Source of the DNA: Enoplolaimus lenunculus
Lineage: Eukaryota; Nematoda; Enoplea; Enoplida; Thoracostomopsidae
Reading direction: 5' to 3'
Assembly (NCBI GenBank): GCA_030248215.1
Contig: JASANG010001403.1
Coordinates: forward strand, 60,605-124,604
DNA length: 64,000 bases
The translations under genes were made by a program, and so were the position numbers. Below, piece after piece: positions 1 through 10,207 of the stretch. Each line of letters opens with the position of its first letter. The stretch's first letter is position 1. The notes under the pieces were generated by a model, which was not told the origin of the DNA, did not search any database, and worked only from the letters and a program-made list of their open reading frames with translations.

Positions 1-190
1 GGGACTCTATCCGTTTACGAAGTCCTATTGATTGGGACTCAAAATGAGGAACCCCCTTGTTACTCTCTTGTATTGGGGGCACTACAGTACAGTACTATCA
101 GAATTCTTGCTAAACATAATTCTAAACCTAAGCCTAAGCGTAAGAATGAGCTTAGGTAACGCCAATTTAGTACTGTTTAAGCTTACTTAC

Positions 191-1100
191 CTGGCACCGT
201 AGTACCGTTCCACGAGTACGGATGTGTTAAGATAGGCCTTGAACTGTTCGGCCCAAAATATGGCACGCTAAAATATCCGGTCGTCAATTCGTTTGTCTCT
301 TGTGTGGATGTCATAGGAAACTGCGACAAATATGAATGAATAAAGTTCGGCGGCTGCATCCAAGACGGCCTATCAATTGCGATGCGATTTTCAATATTTG
401 CTTCATTCTCAGTAGCATCTGTGCGCACTAAATTGCTCTGTTCCCTCGTGTTATGTCGCGTTGATGAGTTGCGTTCTTGCAGATTCAGATTCGTTCGAAA
501 ACACTCGAATTTGGTGTGCAGCATTTGTTGAGTTGAATGAACGCCAGACCCAGGTGAAACTGCCATTTCGTTTCTGAAACAGTTTAATTCTGGAGAACCA
601 TTACAGCTACGCGATTTGATTTGCGTTCCACGTTGACAGTATGCTGAATTAGTTTTCGTTGTGTCTGAAAGACGCTGCTGCTGCGGCAGCTGCTGCTGCT
701 GATCTTTGTGTTCATCGTTCGCCACCGGTTTGCAAGGATCGGTTCTGTTCCGTTCGTAATCGGCAGGTTTTGGTAACTGTTCCACTCCAGCGTTGTTTTG
801 ATGATTCGAACTAAATAAGTTCTTCTCGGTATGGCATGTTTCACGATTTTGGTCAACAGCTATGGCACCAAGAGTATCCGACGTAGAGTTACAGTTATGG
901 TTGACACGATTTCCGTTTCCGAATTCAACGCAATAAAGTGACGTAATATTGCCGACGAATTGTTTCGAACTGTTGTTCTTATTCACCGTTTGCGGCAAGG
1001 ATTCTTTACGTTTCACGTTCCAAGATGCGCGCCGCTTTGTGTCATTAAGAATAATTGAGTCGATAGTGAATAATTTAGCAGCAGACGACATTTTATTCAT
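191..1100 (-). CDS. First coding exon of a probable eh1-motif transcription factor (partial)
   Basis: The exon opens with an ATG at 1100 (a second in-frame ATG follows three codons later) and encodes about 303 residues. It ends at a strong donor, CCAG then GTAAGT, so the gene continues beyond the left edge. Residues 10-16 read FTIDSII, which fits the engrailed-homology-1 repressor motif (F-x-I-x-x-I-L) found near the N-terminus of many homeobox, T-box and Fox factors; in those families it recruits Groucho/TLE corepressors. The rest is polar and low in complexity, with a Gln-rich run (QQQQLPQQQR), as expected for a disordered region ahead of a DNA-binding domain. The last segment has aromatic and Pro-rich patches such as HPYSWNG. 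No DNA-binding domain lies in this exon. Seen: open frame, donor, motif. Inferred: transcription factor; homeobox is the most likely class but unproven. Confidence 0.55.
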
Positions 1101-1255
1101 TTTCGAATACGAGTTGAATATTTTTGTACAATTTTAAATATATACGTCATTTATAATAAAATTCTGCTGGTTATCTGATGCTGCAATACAAATTTAGGTA
1201 AATATATATAAATACATAAAGAAATAAATAAATATATATATATAATGCAACGCTA

Positions 1256-1468
1256 CACTGCAAAATATGGTGAGTCAAATTGACTGTCTCCGAAACAGGC
1301 GCTACGGGACTACTTACACAAAACGAGTCAAATTTGACTTCACAAGAGTCAAACGTGCGACTCAATGAGTCGAATTTTACTCTGGTAAAAGCGACTTTAA
1401 CTCGATTTGTGTAGTCCCGTAGAGCCTATTTAGACAGAGTCACTTTGACTCACCATTTTTTGCAGAGT
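1256..1468. mobile_element. Fold-back MITE, GAGTCAAATTGACTC family
   Basis: About 210 bp with inverted ends CACTGCAAAA and TTTTTTGCAG. Each end is followed by GTGAGTCAAATTGACT-like and CTCCGAAACAGGC-like blocks that are complementary across the element. The interior repeats the GAGTC/GACTC word. Related copies lie at 8125-8275, 36370-36424 and 50006-50172. No coding capacity. Confidence 0.75.
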
Positions 1469-2365
1469 ATATATGTTTAGATTTAGGTATACTATGTATG
1501 TGTAGTACAATTATATAGTTATATAAACATTTGAATGTAAACGCTAAAACTTGGACCACTTTTGGAAAATGCCTACTGGCGGAGCCGGGCACATAACCGA
1601 AGAACCAAAATATTTTACCACACCTAAAGTTCAAATCTGCCGTTGTTTAGTTTCTCAGTTGTTTAATTTCAATTATAGTTAACTTTAAAACAGAATCTGT
1701 TTCAACCAAACCGTATAGTAATGTTCTAATTATGTGAAAAAATAAAACAAACCAATTTGTTAGCTTTGAACTAATTATAATTTAAAAAATGGTGTAAATT
1801 TTTGACGTATTCTATGTAATTGCGAAAAAAGTCGTAATTGCTTACCAGTTCAAAATATTGGCATCTCAAACGTGGCAGGTAACAGTTGGCAACTGCAGTC
1901 CTCCTAATGTATTGCAAAAACGTAAACTTGAAATGCAAATATATTTGTAAAATAAAGCTCATTATTGACATTATTAAATGCAAAATTAGCAAATGTAACA
2001 GTAATGCGTGAAACTGCCGGATGCCAAAATGCCAAAACGATGTTTGTAGCTAAACCAATTTTAAGATGCTAATGAGGAAACGACACAGGCTAAACGCGAT
2101 CAAAATGCAGCATATTCAACTGGCGTTTGAACATCGTGTAATCAATTGAAATGTTTAAATTAAAATGTCAACGGTCACAAATTATAATATAGTGCGTTTC
2201 GCAATGTCGGTTTCTGTAAAGTTGACAAAACATCCAACATCAGCAAATATAATTTAATTGTATAAATAAGCCACAATAGGGCACGAGGTAAAACTTATAG
2301 TCCGACCGTTCACACTTTTAAGTAAAGTTTAGAGCGCCGAGTTTTAAGTAATCACTTATTTCACG
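1469..2365. other. AT-rich intergenic stretch
   Basis: I see no gene, RNA or clear repeat here. Short open frames on the minus strand lack domain-like content and splice context. A TA-rich run just upstream (1200-1245) is a simple repeat. Confidence 0.4.
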
Positions 2366-2520
2366 CTTAGGCTTAGGCTTAGGCTTAGGCTTAGGCTTAG
2401 GCTTAGGCTTAAGCTTAGGCTTAGGCTTATGGTTAGGCTTAGTCTTAGGCTTAGGCTAAGGCTTACGCTTACGCTTACACTTAGGCTTACGCTTACGCAA
2501 AGGCTTAAGCTTAGGCTATT
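2366..2520. repeat. Interstitial telomere-type array (TTAGGC)n, G-strand orientation
   Basis: Roughly 25 hexamers of TTAGGC and one-base variants (TTACGC, TTAAGC, TTATGG) in a row, the longest array in the window. No GGCC inverted ends or target duplication are visible beside it. It is either an old array whose element ends have decayed or a separately inserted telomere tract. The right part is more degenerate than the left. Confidence 0.85.
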
Positions 2521-3091
2521 TGTTTAAGCGCAAGCTATATTTTGATGTTATTTTCATTGCGTCTTGTTGAATTTGTCATGCTGACGCGTATTTATTTTGA
2601 ATTTCACTCGTTCTGGTTTAACAATTGTAATTTTAATATTTCGGTAATAGTAATTTTGATGTGTATCAGCCTGTGAAAGCGGCGTCAACGTTGTTCCTAT
2701 ATCAATCGCATAGTTTAACGCTATTTCCTAGATTACGATATATATACCAGCAACAACTCAACTCTCGTTTTCTGAAGCTGTAAAAATTGTCTAATGTTCA
2801 GTTGAAAAAGTTAAGTGTATAGAACTTTATCATTTATGGTTTTTATGTACTTAGATTGTACGATACTTGTACACTTCCACTCTCAAATTTAGGTTTACGT
2901 TAGGTTACCTAAGCCTAAGCTTTAGCCAATACGTGAGCTTTTACCTATAAGCCTAAGCCTAACCCGAAGCCTTAAACTTAAATGTGGGTTACAGTGCACA
3001 AGAACCGACTGTAGTTAATGTTTTTTTGGCAGCAACTCAATGTCTGATCATTGCTAAACGCATATTTACTAACTGACAGTCTAATTGAAAG
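2521..3091. other. Intergenic stretch with degenerate telomere-like words
   Basis: Nothing gene-like. Around 2890-2990 there are scattered CCTAAGCC/TTAGG words that look like a decayed copy of the telomere-repeat element family, without recognisable ends. Confidence 0.4.
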
Positions 3092-3293
3092 GGCCAATGG
3101 TACTTAAGGGGCGTAACAGTAGATTGAGCGTATTCCTAAGCCAAAAGCTAAGCCGAAGCGTTGCAAAAATGTGTTCCTACGCCTAAGCCTATTATGTTTA
3201 AGCCTAAGCCTAAGCGAAAAATGTGATCTAGAATCTAAACCTACTCTTTATGGATCCACCAGAAACCTGGACGCCCTTAAGACAACATGGGCC
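3092..3293 (+). mobile_element. Telomere-repeat TIR element (subfamily 1) with 8-bp TSD
   Basis: Begins GGCCAATGG and ends CATGGGCC, with inverted ends continuing into AAGGGGCGT / ACGCCCTTAA. The flanks carry the identical 8-mer ATTGAAAG on both sides (3084-3091 and 3294-3301). The inside holds CCTAAG-type hexamers in two blocks separated by a GTTGCAAAAATGTGTTCCT spacer, then the conserved right block ATCTAGAATCTAAAC. No coding capacity. Confidence 0.9.
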
Positions 3294-3400
3294 ATTGAAA
3301 GTGTGATTCAAAAATGAAGATTGTGTAACTTTAAAGCCGATTTCATAATAACTGGACTCTTCATTAACCGAATATGTATATTTCACCGTTTGCAAAATCG

Positions 3401-3584
3401 GGCCAATATACAGAACATAGCCGAACCGTAGCATAAACATATTCCTAAGCCTAAGTCTAAGCCAAAGTGTAAGAAAACGCTTGTAACTTAAGCCTATACC
3501 AAAGCAACAAAAATAGCCTAAAGCTTAACCTTACTGTACTATGGCGAGCTGAAACACCTGCTGCCCCTTATGTTTACATGGTCC
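3401..3584 (+). mobile_element. Telomere-repeat TIR element (degenerate)
   Basis: Starts GGCCAATATACAGAACA and ends GTTTACATGGTCC, with CCTAAG words inside and the AAGCAACAAAAATAGCCTAAAGC block before the right end. Flanking 8-mers agree only partly, so this is an older copy. Confidence 0.65.
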
Positions 3585-4700
3585 CGAAATGGAAACATTT
3601 ATTTATCTGTTCGTTCGTCAAATTACTAAAACACAGATTAGCACCCGTTGAAAATAAACACAAATTGAGCAATCACCAAACGTAATTTAGCGTCTCATGA
3701 TGTCCCTTCAAATCGGTCTCAAGAGATTTGGATTAGGTTCTCTCACCAGAAACTTTATCGCAAACGCACCGATGTTTGCAGCCAATTGTTTCGGGGTTGT
3801 GGTAGACTGAGTGACGGCGTTCATTCCAGTTTCATGAACCATAATTAATCAGGGTTGCACAGAGTATAAGACCCATATTTAGGTTTTGCAAACATGTTCT
3901 GCGATTGAATATCAATAGTGCATTTTCACATGAGGATAACACGTATTTAGCGGCTTTTATAGCTTCAAATCACGAAGTTGGTACGGCATGCGCTAATCGG
4001 AAGCTTGCACACAGCGATCAGAAAGTATTTGCCGTCACAAACTGTAAATTTTTCGTTATTTTTTAATCACTTGTTGGGAAGAAAATCAGACTTAACCCCT
4101 TCCAAGGGTTTATACACAATTGAGAACACTAAACCGTTTTTATACAATTTTAATATGTGTTGAAGATTTATTAAAGTTTCTTACTCAACTTCTCGAACAC
4201 AGTCAAGCCTGAACAACCAAACACAAACAGTTTGAATTCCAGCAGCTATTTGGCCTGTACAATAACTCCAATCAAAAGCAGTTTACATTCCAGCAGTTGT
4301 TTGGGCTGCACCGAACAGCAATTGTCGTTTGGGACGTCCAAATTGCCATCTGGGACAAATGGCTGTTTGGGACGCGATATGTATACCAATGCTTGGTTAT
4401 TTTTAAAATTTCATGTTTCTAATACACTGACGAGGTTAGCACCTGCGGGTGGGATTATTGGGACTCGCACCGTTTTAGAAAGCCGAACATAAATCATCGG
4501 AGTAGTTGCATCATAAATAGGGTGTCGAAAAACGGCTCTGATGCCTGGTAGAACAACACAGGGGTCATGTTGAATCATAAGGGGACTGTGTATACATTGG
4601 TTAGCTCAATAAATCGTTTGGGTGCCGCAACGACCTGTCCGGTCTTTGCGTGTTGTAGCTTCGGTTTTACTCAATATTTTTGATTCTTGTAACGATCCTT
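3585..4700. other. Intergenic stretch
   Basis: No supported gene. At 4230-4375 the text has repeated CAGCAGYTRTTTGG and TTTGGGACG words (a short degenerate tandem repeat). Otherwise nothing recognisable. Confidence 0.4.
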
Positions 4701-4903
4701 GGCCAATGTTACATTTAGGGCCATAACAGTAGATTAAGCATATTCCTAAGCCTAAAGCCTAAGCCTAAGTGTTGCAAAAGCGTATTCCTAAGCCTAAGCC
4801 TAAGCCTAAGCCTAAGTCTAAGCAAAAAATGTAGTCTAGAATGTAAACTTACTCTTTTACAGACCCACCACAAACCGGGACGGCCGTAAAAGTTACATGG
4901 GCC
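4701..4903 (+). mobile_element. Telomere-repeat TIR element (subfamily 1) with 8-bp TSD
   Basis: Ends GGCCAATGTTACATTTA and AAGTTACATGGGCC. Flanks are the perfect 8-mer CGATCCTT (4693-4700 and 4904-4911). The inside has two CCTAAG blocks, the second with about five near-perfect hexamers, then the ATGTAGTCTAGAATGTAAAC block. One of the clearest copies. Confidence 0.93.
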
Positions 4904-4911
4904 CGATCCTT

Positions 4912-5551
4912 AAATAAGCAGCCACACCTCGTCGCAACTGTTACATTTAGCAATTTGCCTATAAGAGGCACTTCCAGTACCGAACATACACTTTTACGTC
5001 ACAATCAACAAGATCACAACAATCCCGTACCTACAACGATTATTTATCATTCAAAAAGCGACTTTACAAATTTCGCCCGTATCCTGTTTCTTGCCAGCCA
5101 CCTGCTTGCACTGCCACCACAATGCTTTTTTTGAATCTCCTAAATTGTCCCATCATGATATATACTGTACAGAAAATCAACAATTTTAAGTTTCTCTCTC
5201 TCGCACACGCTTGTTTTGTTAAATATCAGCCACATGCCGAAATGTCGCCGAGACTTGGCTCGATCATCAACAATTATTCCGCGAAAACACTGGTTTTCAA
5301 ACACCAAACAATTGTCTTTCATTACGCTTTTTAGAAATCTCTACCTTACCCTGTCTTGGACGCGATCCAGAATGATAAACATTAATTGTCCTGTGCATAA
5401 TTCTGTTTAAAGTATTCCAAATTTTGGTTTCTTGCTGGCGGGTGCTGTTTTGTTTATACCAACCACCCCCCCTTGCCACCGTGACGCTTTCTCTGATACC
5501 ACCAATTGTTCCCCCGTTCGTCAAGCAAACATTGTCCGCGGATGACGTGTT
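4912..5551. other. Region downstream of the FReD gene
   Basis: AT-rich region, 3' of the fibrinogen-domain gene. Two similar sub-blocks occur (5085-5330 and 5425-5560: TTTCTTGCCAGCCACC-like and TTGCTGGCGGGTGC-like words, then a CACCGTGACGC or CTGCCACCAC word). This suggests an old short duplication. No other gene seen. Confidence 0.35.
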
Positions 5552-8500
5552 TCAAAATATTAAAAATTTAGCTTTTTTACTCGCACGTGCTTTTTTCTTC
5601 TTCTTCTTGGCTCGAGTCGCAAAATCGCTCGGCCGAATCATCATTCGAGTGCTTGTCGCCGTATACGTCACACCGTCGTCCAGTGTCCACTGAACACCTT
5701 TCAGATGTGTTCGCCGGGCGTCGGTGTTGCGCATTGGCTGATTAAGATCGCCAGTCACATCGCAATCGGACGCGTGCCACCAACCGCTTTGCCAGTACGC
5801 ACCGCAGTCGACATCCGCGTTTGGATCTGATTTTTGATCGAATGTGTTAAATACACGATTGTTTGACGGATCCAAGTTGGTGCCAGCTATGATGCAAATA
5901 ACAACCCATTAACAGACTAGTAACCAGCTTCATCATGCCAGGTGGGCCATAGAGTTCTTTGGGAGCGCCATGCGCAGCTCCGGATCCCGAAGAGGGGCCC
6001 AGGGAGGGGCTAAGCTCCGGAGAGAAAAGTTTTGTCCTCTCGCTTATGAATGTATCTTATGCAGGTGCAGCGACAGGACGGCGTTGTATTTTTATCAACT
6101 GTAATGTCTTTTTGGGCAAGGAATGAGATTGTCCCGCGTTGTTTGGTATATTTGGTACAAACACAATGCCGCGGACGGTGCCGGACGGCAGCTGGAACCA
6201 ATTTGAAGACATTTTTTAGTTGAACTACCGTCCGGCGCGAGCCGACGCCGCTCGCTAAGATATATTACCGCTGTTACAGTTCTTTTATGAAAGGCAGACA
6301 CAGAAAAAGCAGCAAAAATGACTAATAACCGCTGTTCTGATTTTTGCATTTTTCTAAATTTGTTCAAGTTTTTTGATTTCTGTTCGTAAGCGCGTTTGTT
6401 GTGTACTTACATTCATATTCTAGGCTGACACCCCTTTTTTCCTAGATTTGCCACTGCTTATTATGGTGGTTACCGGATATCTTGTACCAGATGCGACCAA
6501 CCGGCATTGTTTGTCTGGCTCGCTAATTATAGGAAAACAATCGAAAAATAAACCTTGTTTTTATCATGTTGCTAATTTTGAAAATCACCGCAAACTTTGG
6601 ATAAGTTTGAGTTTTTTTCATTTGATGAGAGACATTTTATGATAAAACAACATATATTCAGCAATTAAATTTCAGTTCATTGAAAACTATAACAGCCAGT
6701 AGCCGATCCAGACAGGATCAGGGGGGGGGCGTACGCCCCACCATCAGAAATTTTTTGAGTTAAATGGTAAGGTCGCGCTACGTTACAATTTTTCTTCTCA
6801 AAAAATTTTTTTGTAAAAAACAATTTTTTTCCGCAGAATATTTTTGTGATACAACGGTACCTACCTTACAATATTGTTCGCCCTCAGAAAATTTTTTGGT
6901 GATAAAATGATAAAGTCCCTACCTTACGATTTTTGCGTTTCATAACATTTGCCAGCCCCCCGTTACAAATTTTTGGATCCGCCTCTGATAACAACACTAT
7001 TGGATTTCCAAGTATAAAAAAACTCGAAGCCGGGCACAAAATACCGAATCGCACTTACCTTGTCCTGTTGGGTTCGAAAACGTTAAACGATAACTTGCAG
7101 ACTCATGCCCCACTACAACAGTACCGTAGTCAGCCTCGATTGGATCTGTGAGTTCGTCTGTTTCTAACTCAATTTTCAATTCGTAGTTCCCTGATCCAGT
7201 CAATTCGGCAAGATATTCATTACCTGAAACATTTCATTAAAATAAGTCAACGATGTACCTAACGGGTGGCAATTTTAAAAATTGCCATTCGTTAACCCCA
7301 GAATATGTCGACCCTGGTGTCCTCATAAAATGTATTAATGTGAACCCTGCGTAATTGTTTAACTTTTGTTGTTTTAATTTTATTTACGCCGTATGTCGCA
7401 TTTTATGGTACACCAAATGTGACATATGTTCTCCAACTTATACGGTTTCGCGGCGTATTCATATACGTATCTTGTAGTAGCAAACTAAAACGGTATATAG
7501 AATCATTGTAGCGAAAAGTTTGCATGGCTGTGTAGCTTAGTGGTTAGAGCCGCGGACCGGTAATCCGTATATTGTGGATTCGAACCTACCGCATTCGTAG
7601 CAAAATTTTCATGAAGGGCTCTATATGGTACTGCTTAACTTAGAATTACATCTACCAATGAGATTGTAACTCAATTGCATGTAATAAACTGTACGACGTC
7701 ATCAGGCAAATTATTTTCACATCGATATGGTTAATAAATCAAAAATTATCGCGACTCACCAACCCAAAAATCACCATCAGGCTTCCCAAAACCTTTCTTG
7801 TACTCTGACCATCCTTTGTAAAAGCTGGTCGACGGATTAATTCTCCGCTGAATAATCTAAAATAAACATATAAAAACAAATAGCATGATTATTGTGATAT
7901 TTGCCACAATTGATTAAACACAGAAATTGTCTCAATATACCTAGTGTAGTGACCCGAATAAGGAATGGTAAAAAGTTTACATTCCTTGGCAAAGTACTTG
8001 AACCAGAGACTACAGCTTAACTCAAATGTGATGCGTACAGATGGGTGGGTTGACAAATAAATAACGGTCCGTAATATACCGAATAACAAGATGTGGTAGT
8101 TCTTCTGTTTATCCACATCTCTACACTGCAAAAAATAATGAGTCAAACTGACTATCTCCGAAATAAGCATTTCCGGACTACACAAACTGAGTCAAAGTCG
8201 ACTCCGCCACAGTCAAATTCAAATCCGGTAAAGCCTGTTTCGGAGAGAGTCAATTTGTCTCACCATTTTTTGCACAGTGTACAGTGTAGGGTACTGCAAT
8301 GACAAAAGCGTTTTTTTGTATCTCGAATTTTACTAAAATTCGGTATTAAAATAATCCAAACGATAGAATCGTACCGTCCAGCCTCCGCCTTCCGTAATCA
8401 AGTCACAGTAAACGTTTTTCGTACAATCTTGAGGATCTTCGCTGCAACTCGTTCCTGCATAGATTTTATACGTCCCTGATGCTGCATTAAACCTCAGTGT

Positions 8501-9515
8501 TTCGAGTGTATTTTGAATTTCGGCACAATCAAGCGGTTCGGCTTGCTCCAAAGCTAAAATAATCAATTCAGTTAATTAATATTTGGTACTGTAATGATAC
8601 TACGTTTGTTAAGCAGAAAGTTCTTTTATTTCAATAGTTTTTGGCCTGGTCGACATATCAAAGTAGGTTTTAATAATACGGTTACGTATACTTATTGGCT
8701 GAATGGATCTTGTTCATTATTGGGGAATGTCAAATATGACAGAGACTGGGATACGTGAAGAGTTGTGCCCTTAGAATAAAACTTATATTCTGCCTAACGC
8801 TTAGAGTTTACTTTTAGGCTAAGGCGTTGGTACATTTTTAGTAGGTTGGTTCCAATACTGAACGTGAGAGTACTAAGGGAGCAGTGTCCGAAAATCCAGT
8901 TTCTTGTGTCTGTTGTACTTGTAACAAGCATTTAAGTGACTTTAACAGCCATCAGATCGCAACCGGAGTTGAAAATAACCGCAGCCGGAGCTGTAAGTCA
9001 ACAAAACTTATAGAAGCCATAGGTGAAGCCGGAGGTGACGCGACATAACGTAGTTAAAATGATGTTTAATAGTGTTGTTAAATCGTTGGTTTACGTTTAA
9101 ATTATGTATGCAAAATTTCACTACCGAAATCGCCGGAACTTCCGGCAAAAATTATACCGAAGCCGAACGTCGATTTTGTGCCCTGAACCGGATGCAGATC
9201 TTCGGTTGTACTCAGACTGCCACAGATTGACAATTTATAAAAGTGAATCTACTATAGAAAAAAGCTGAGATACTGAACCGGCGTATAGGCAAAATTTAAA
9301 ATTTCGCCGCATGAGAGCTGGATGTAAATGAACCAAGCTCCACGGACCGCAATACCTTTCTCCAAAGCTGTTTTTGTAGTCCCAGTGCCACCACCCCCGC
9401 CCCCGCCACCTCCGCCGCCACCTCCGCCGCCATTTCCAGTACCAACACACGCAAACACAGAGTCGATTACGCTGAAACAGGCAACTATTAAATGAACGAT
9501 GTATTTCACTAACAT
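5552..9515 (-). CDS. Secreted fibrinogen-related domain (FReD) protein, 5 exons
   Basis: Exons (minus): 9356-9515, 8375-8553, 7760-7856, 7059-7223, 5552-5886. All introns are GT-AG and the phases agree, giving 311 residues. Residues 1-22 form a signal peptide, 29-43 are an unbroken run of 15 Gly, and about 60-290 form one complete fibrinogen C-terminal domain. Diagnostic blocks are PLDCAEIQ, VYCDLITEGGGWT, then IIQRR, GFGKPDGDFWVG, GNEYLAELT, ASYRLTF, and FDQKSDPNADVDCG with GWWHASDC near the end. In this family (ficolins, tachylectins, angiopoietin-like proteins) the domain binds acetylated sugars or protein partners outside the cell, often with Ca2+ at the DxD region. Odd points: an extra Cys pair in a short insert (TSCSEDPQDC), no coiled coil or collagen stalk, and a Lys-rich tail (AKKKKKKARASKKAK) after the domain, encoded by a GAA/AAG run. 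Probably a secreted lectin; ligand unknown. Confidence 0.93.
5887..7058. other. Intron 4 of the FReD gene
   Basis: 1,172 bp. Part of it (5930-6260) is noticeably richer in G+C than the surroundings. At about 6700-6985 lies a probable old TE fragment bounded by GCCGATCCAGACAGG and GGATCCGCCTCTG, with blocks of GGGGGGGG and CAGCCCCCC near its ends. No gene supported on either strand. Confidence 0.5.
7523..7606 (+). other. tRNA-like sequence (SINE head or tRNA pseudogene)
   Basis: Lies in intron 3 of the FReD gene, on the opposite strand. It has an A-box-like TAGCTTAGTGG, a B-box-like GGATTCGAACC 37 bp further on, and an anticodon-stem-like GCGGA/TCCGT pair around a 7-base loop. The acceptor and T stems do not pair well, so it is not a working tRNA. 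It could be the head of a tRNA-derived SINE. Confidence 0.5.
7943..8095. mobile_element. Partial copy of the TGACCCGAATAAG element
   Basis: Starts TAGTGTAGTGACCCGAATAAG and includes AAATAACGGTCCGTAATA and ACCGAATAACAAG, blocks shared with the longer element at 48603-49034. Lies in intron 2 of the FReD gene. Confidence 0.5.
8125..8275. mobile_element. Fold-back MITE, GAGTCAAATTGACTC family
   Basis: About 150 bp in intron 2 of the FReD gene. Inverted ends CACTGCAAAAAATAATGAGTC and GTCTCACCATTTTTTGCACAG; inside, ATCTCCGAAATAAGC pairs with GCCTGTTTCGGAGAG. Same family as the element at 1256. Confidence 0.7.
9388..9433 (-). repeat. GGN microsatellite encoding the polyglycine linker
   Basis: A run of CCACC/CCGCC triplets inside exon 1 of the FReD gene, read on the minus strand as 15 consecutive Gly codons. 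Its length is likely to vary between individuals. The run stays in frame with the signal peptide and the exon donor. Confidence 0.8.
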
Positions 9516-9564
9516 GGATAGTTAATATTTTATTTATACAGGCGTTGAATCTGAAATAATAAAC

Positions 9565-9725
9565 ACTAGTCTGCCAGCTTTGCACAATGCGCAAAAGTAC
9601 TTCCAAGTTTTCCTTGCATACAACAATCACGCGTGTATTTCCTAACAAATTATTGTAAACAAAGTAATGCTGGAAAGTTGCCCAAAATACGTATGTGAGG
9701 CGTACCAGCTTTAATATATAGATTA
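9565..9725 (+). repeat. Dispersed repeat ending in the conserved CCAAAATACGTATGTG block
   Basis: Shares CTAGTCTGCCAGCTTTGC, GCGCAAAAGTACTTCC-like and CCAAAATACGTATGTG blocks, in order, with the reverse complement of 54339-54515. It ends in CCAGCTTTAATATATAG. Upstream of the FReD start codon, so it may overlap that gene's promoter. Confidence 0.65.
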
Positions 9726-9817
9726 TGGTAAACTTTGAATATATATTGGATGCGTGATTTTGCGTGTTACACAACCAGTTTCGATCTGAAATCAAGGTGT
9801 TATACTGAAATAATGGC

Positions 9818-10207
9818 TGGCTGGGTTTCTAAAACCTTACTTAAGTATGATTTAGTACTAAAAGTACGTTTTAAGCAATTAGTTACTTAACCTTTTTGCC
9901 GTTTTAAGAGCGTACTTAAGTATATTCTTAAGTCGTTGTCTAAATATTATAGATTAAAAATTTACCGTTCAGGCATAGTATAACCTTGGTCGAATTGAAA
10001 TTTTAGACTATGAATTGAAATTGTAGACTATTGATCCCTCCTCATTATAAAGCAAAACTATTACTTTCTTATGACGATGGCTAACATTTGACGTTTATTT
10101 GTTTTTGCTCGAAAATTTAAGTATTTACTTAAGTCGGCGGCTAATAAGTAATTACTTAAGAATAACTTAGGTATATACTTTTAAGTAAGATTTCAGACAC
10201 CCAGCCA
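9818..10207. mobile_element. MITE, TGGCTGGGT / GTACTTAAG family
   Basis: About 390 bp with inverted ends TGGCTGGGTTTCT and AGACACCCAGCCA, followed by complementary TTACTTAAGTAT / TACTTTTAAGTAA blocks. The interior is rich in ACTTAAGT words. A related copy lies at 62230-62545, sharing the central TTTTGCTCGAAAATTTA block. No coding capacity. Confidence 0.7.

Noticed and set aside
2366-2520. A real chromosome end
   Set aside because: Sequence continues on both sides with genes and repeats, and the hexamers are degenerate, so it is internal.
7523-7606. A working tRNA gene
   Set aside because: A and B boxes are present but the acceptor and T stems do not pair, so it is recorded only as tRNA-like.
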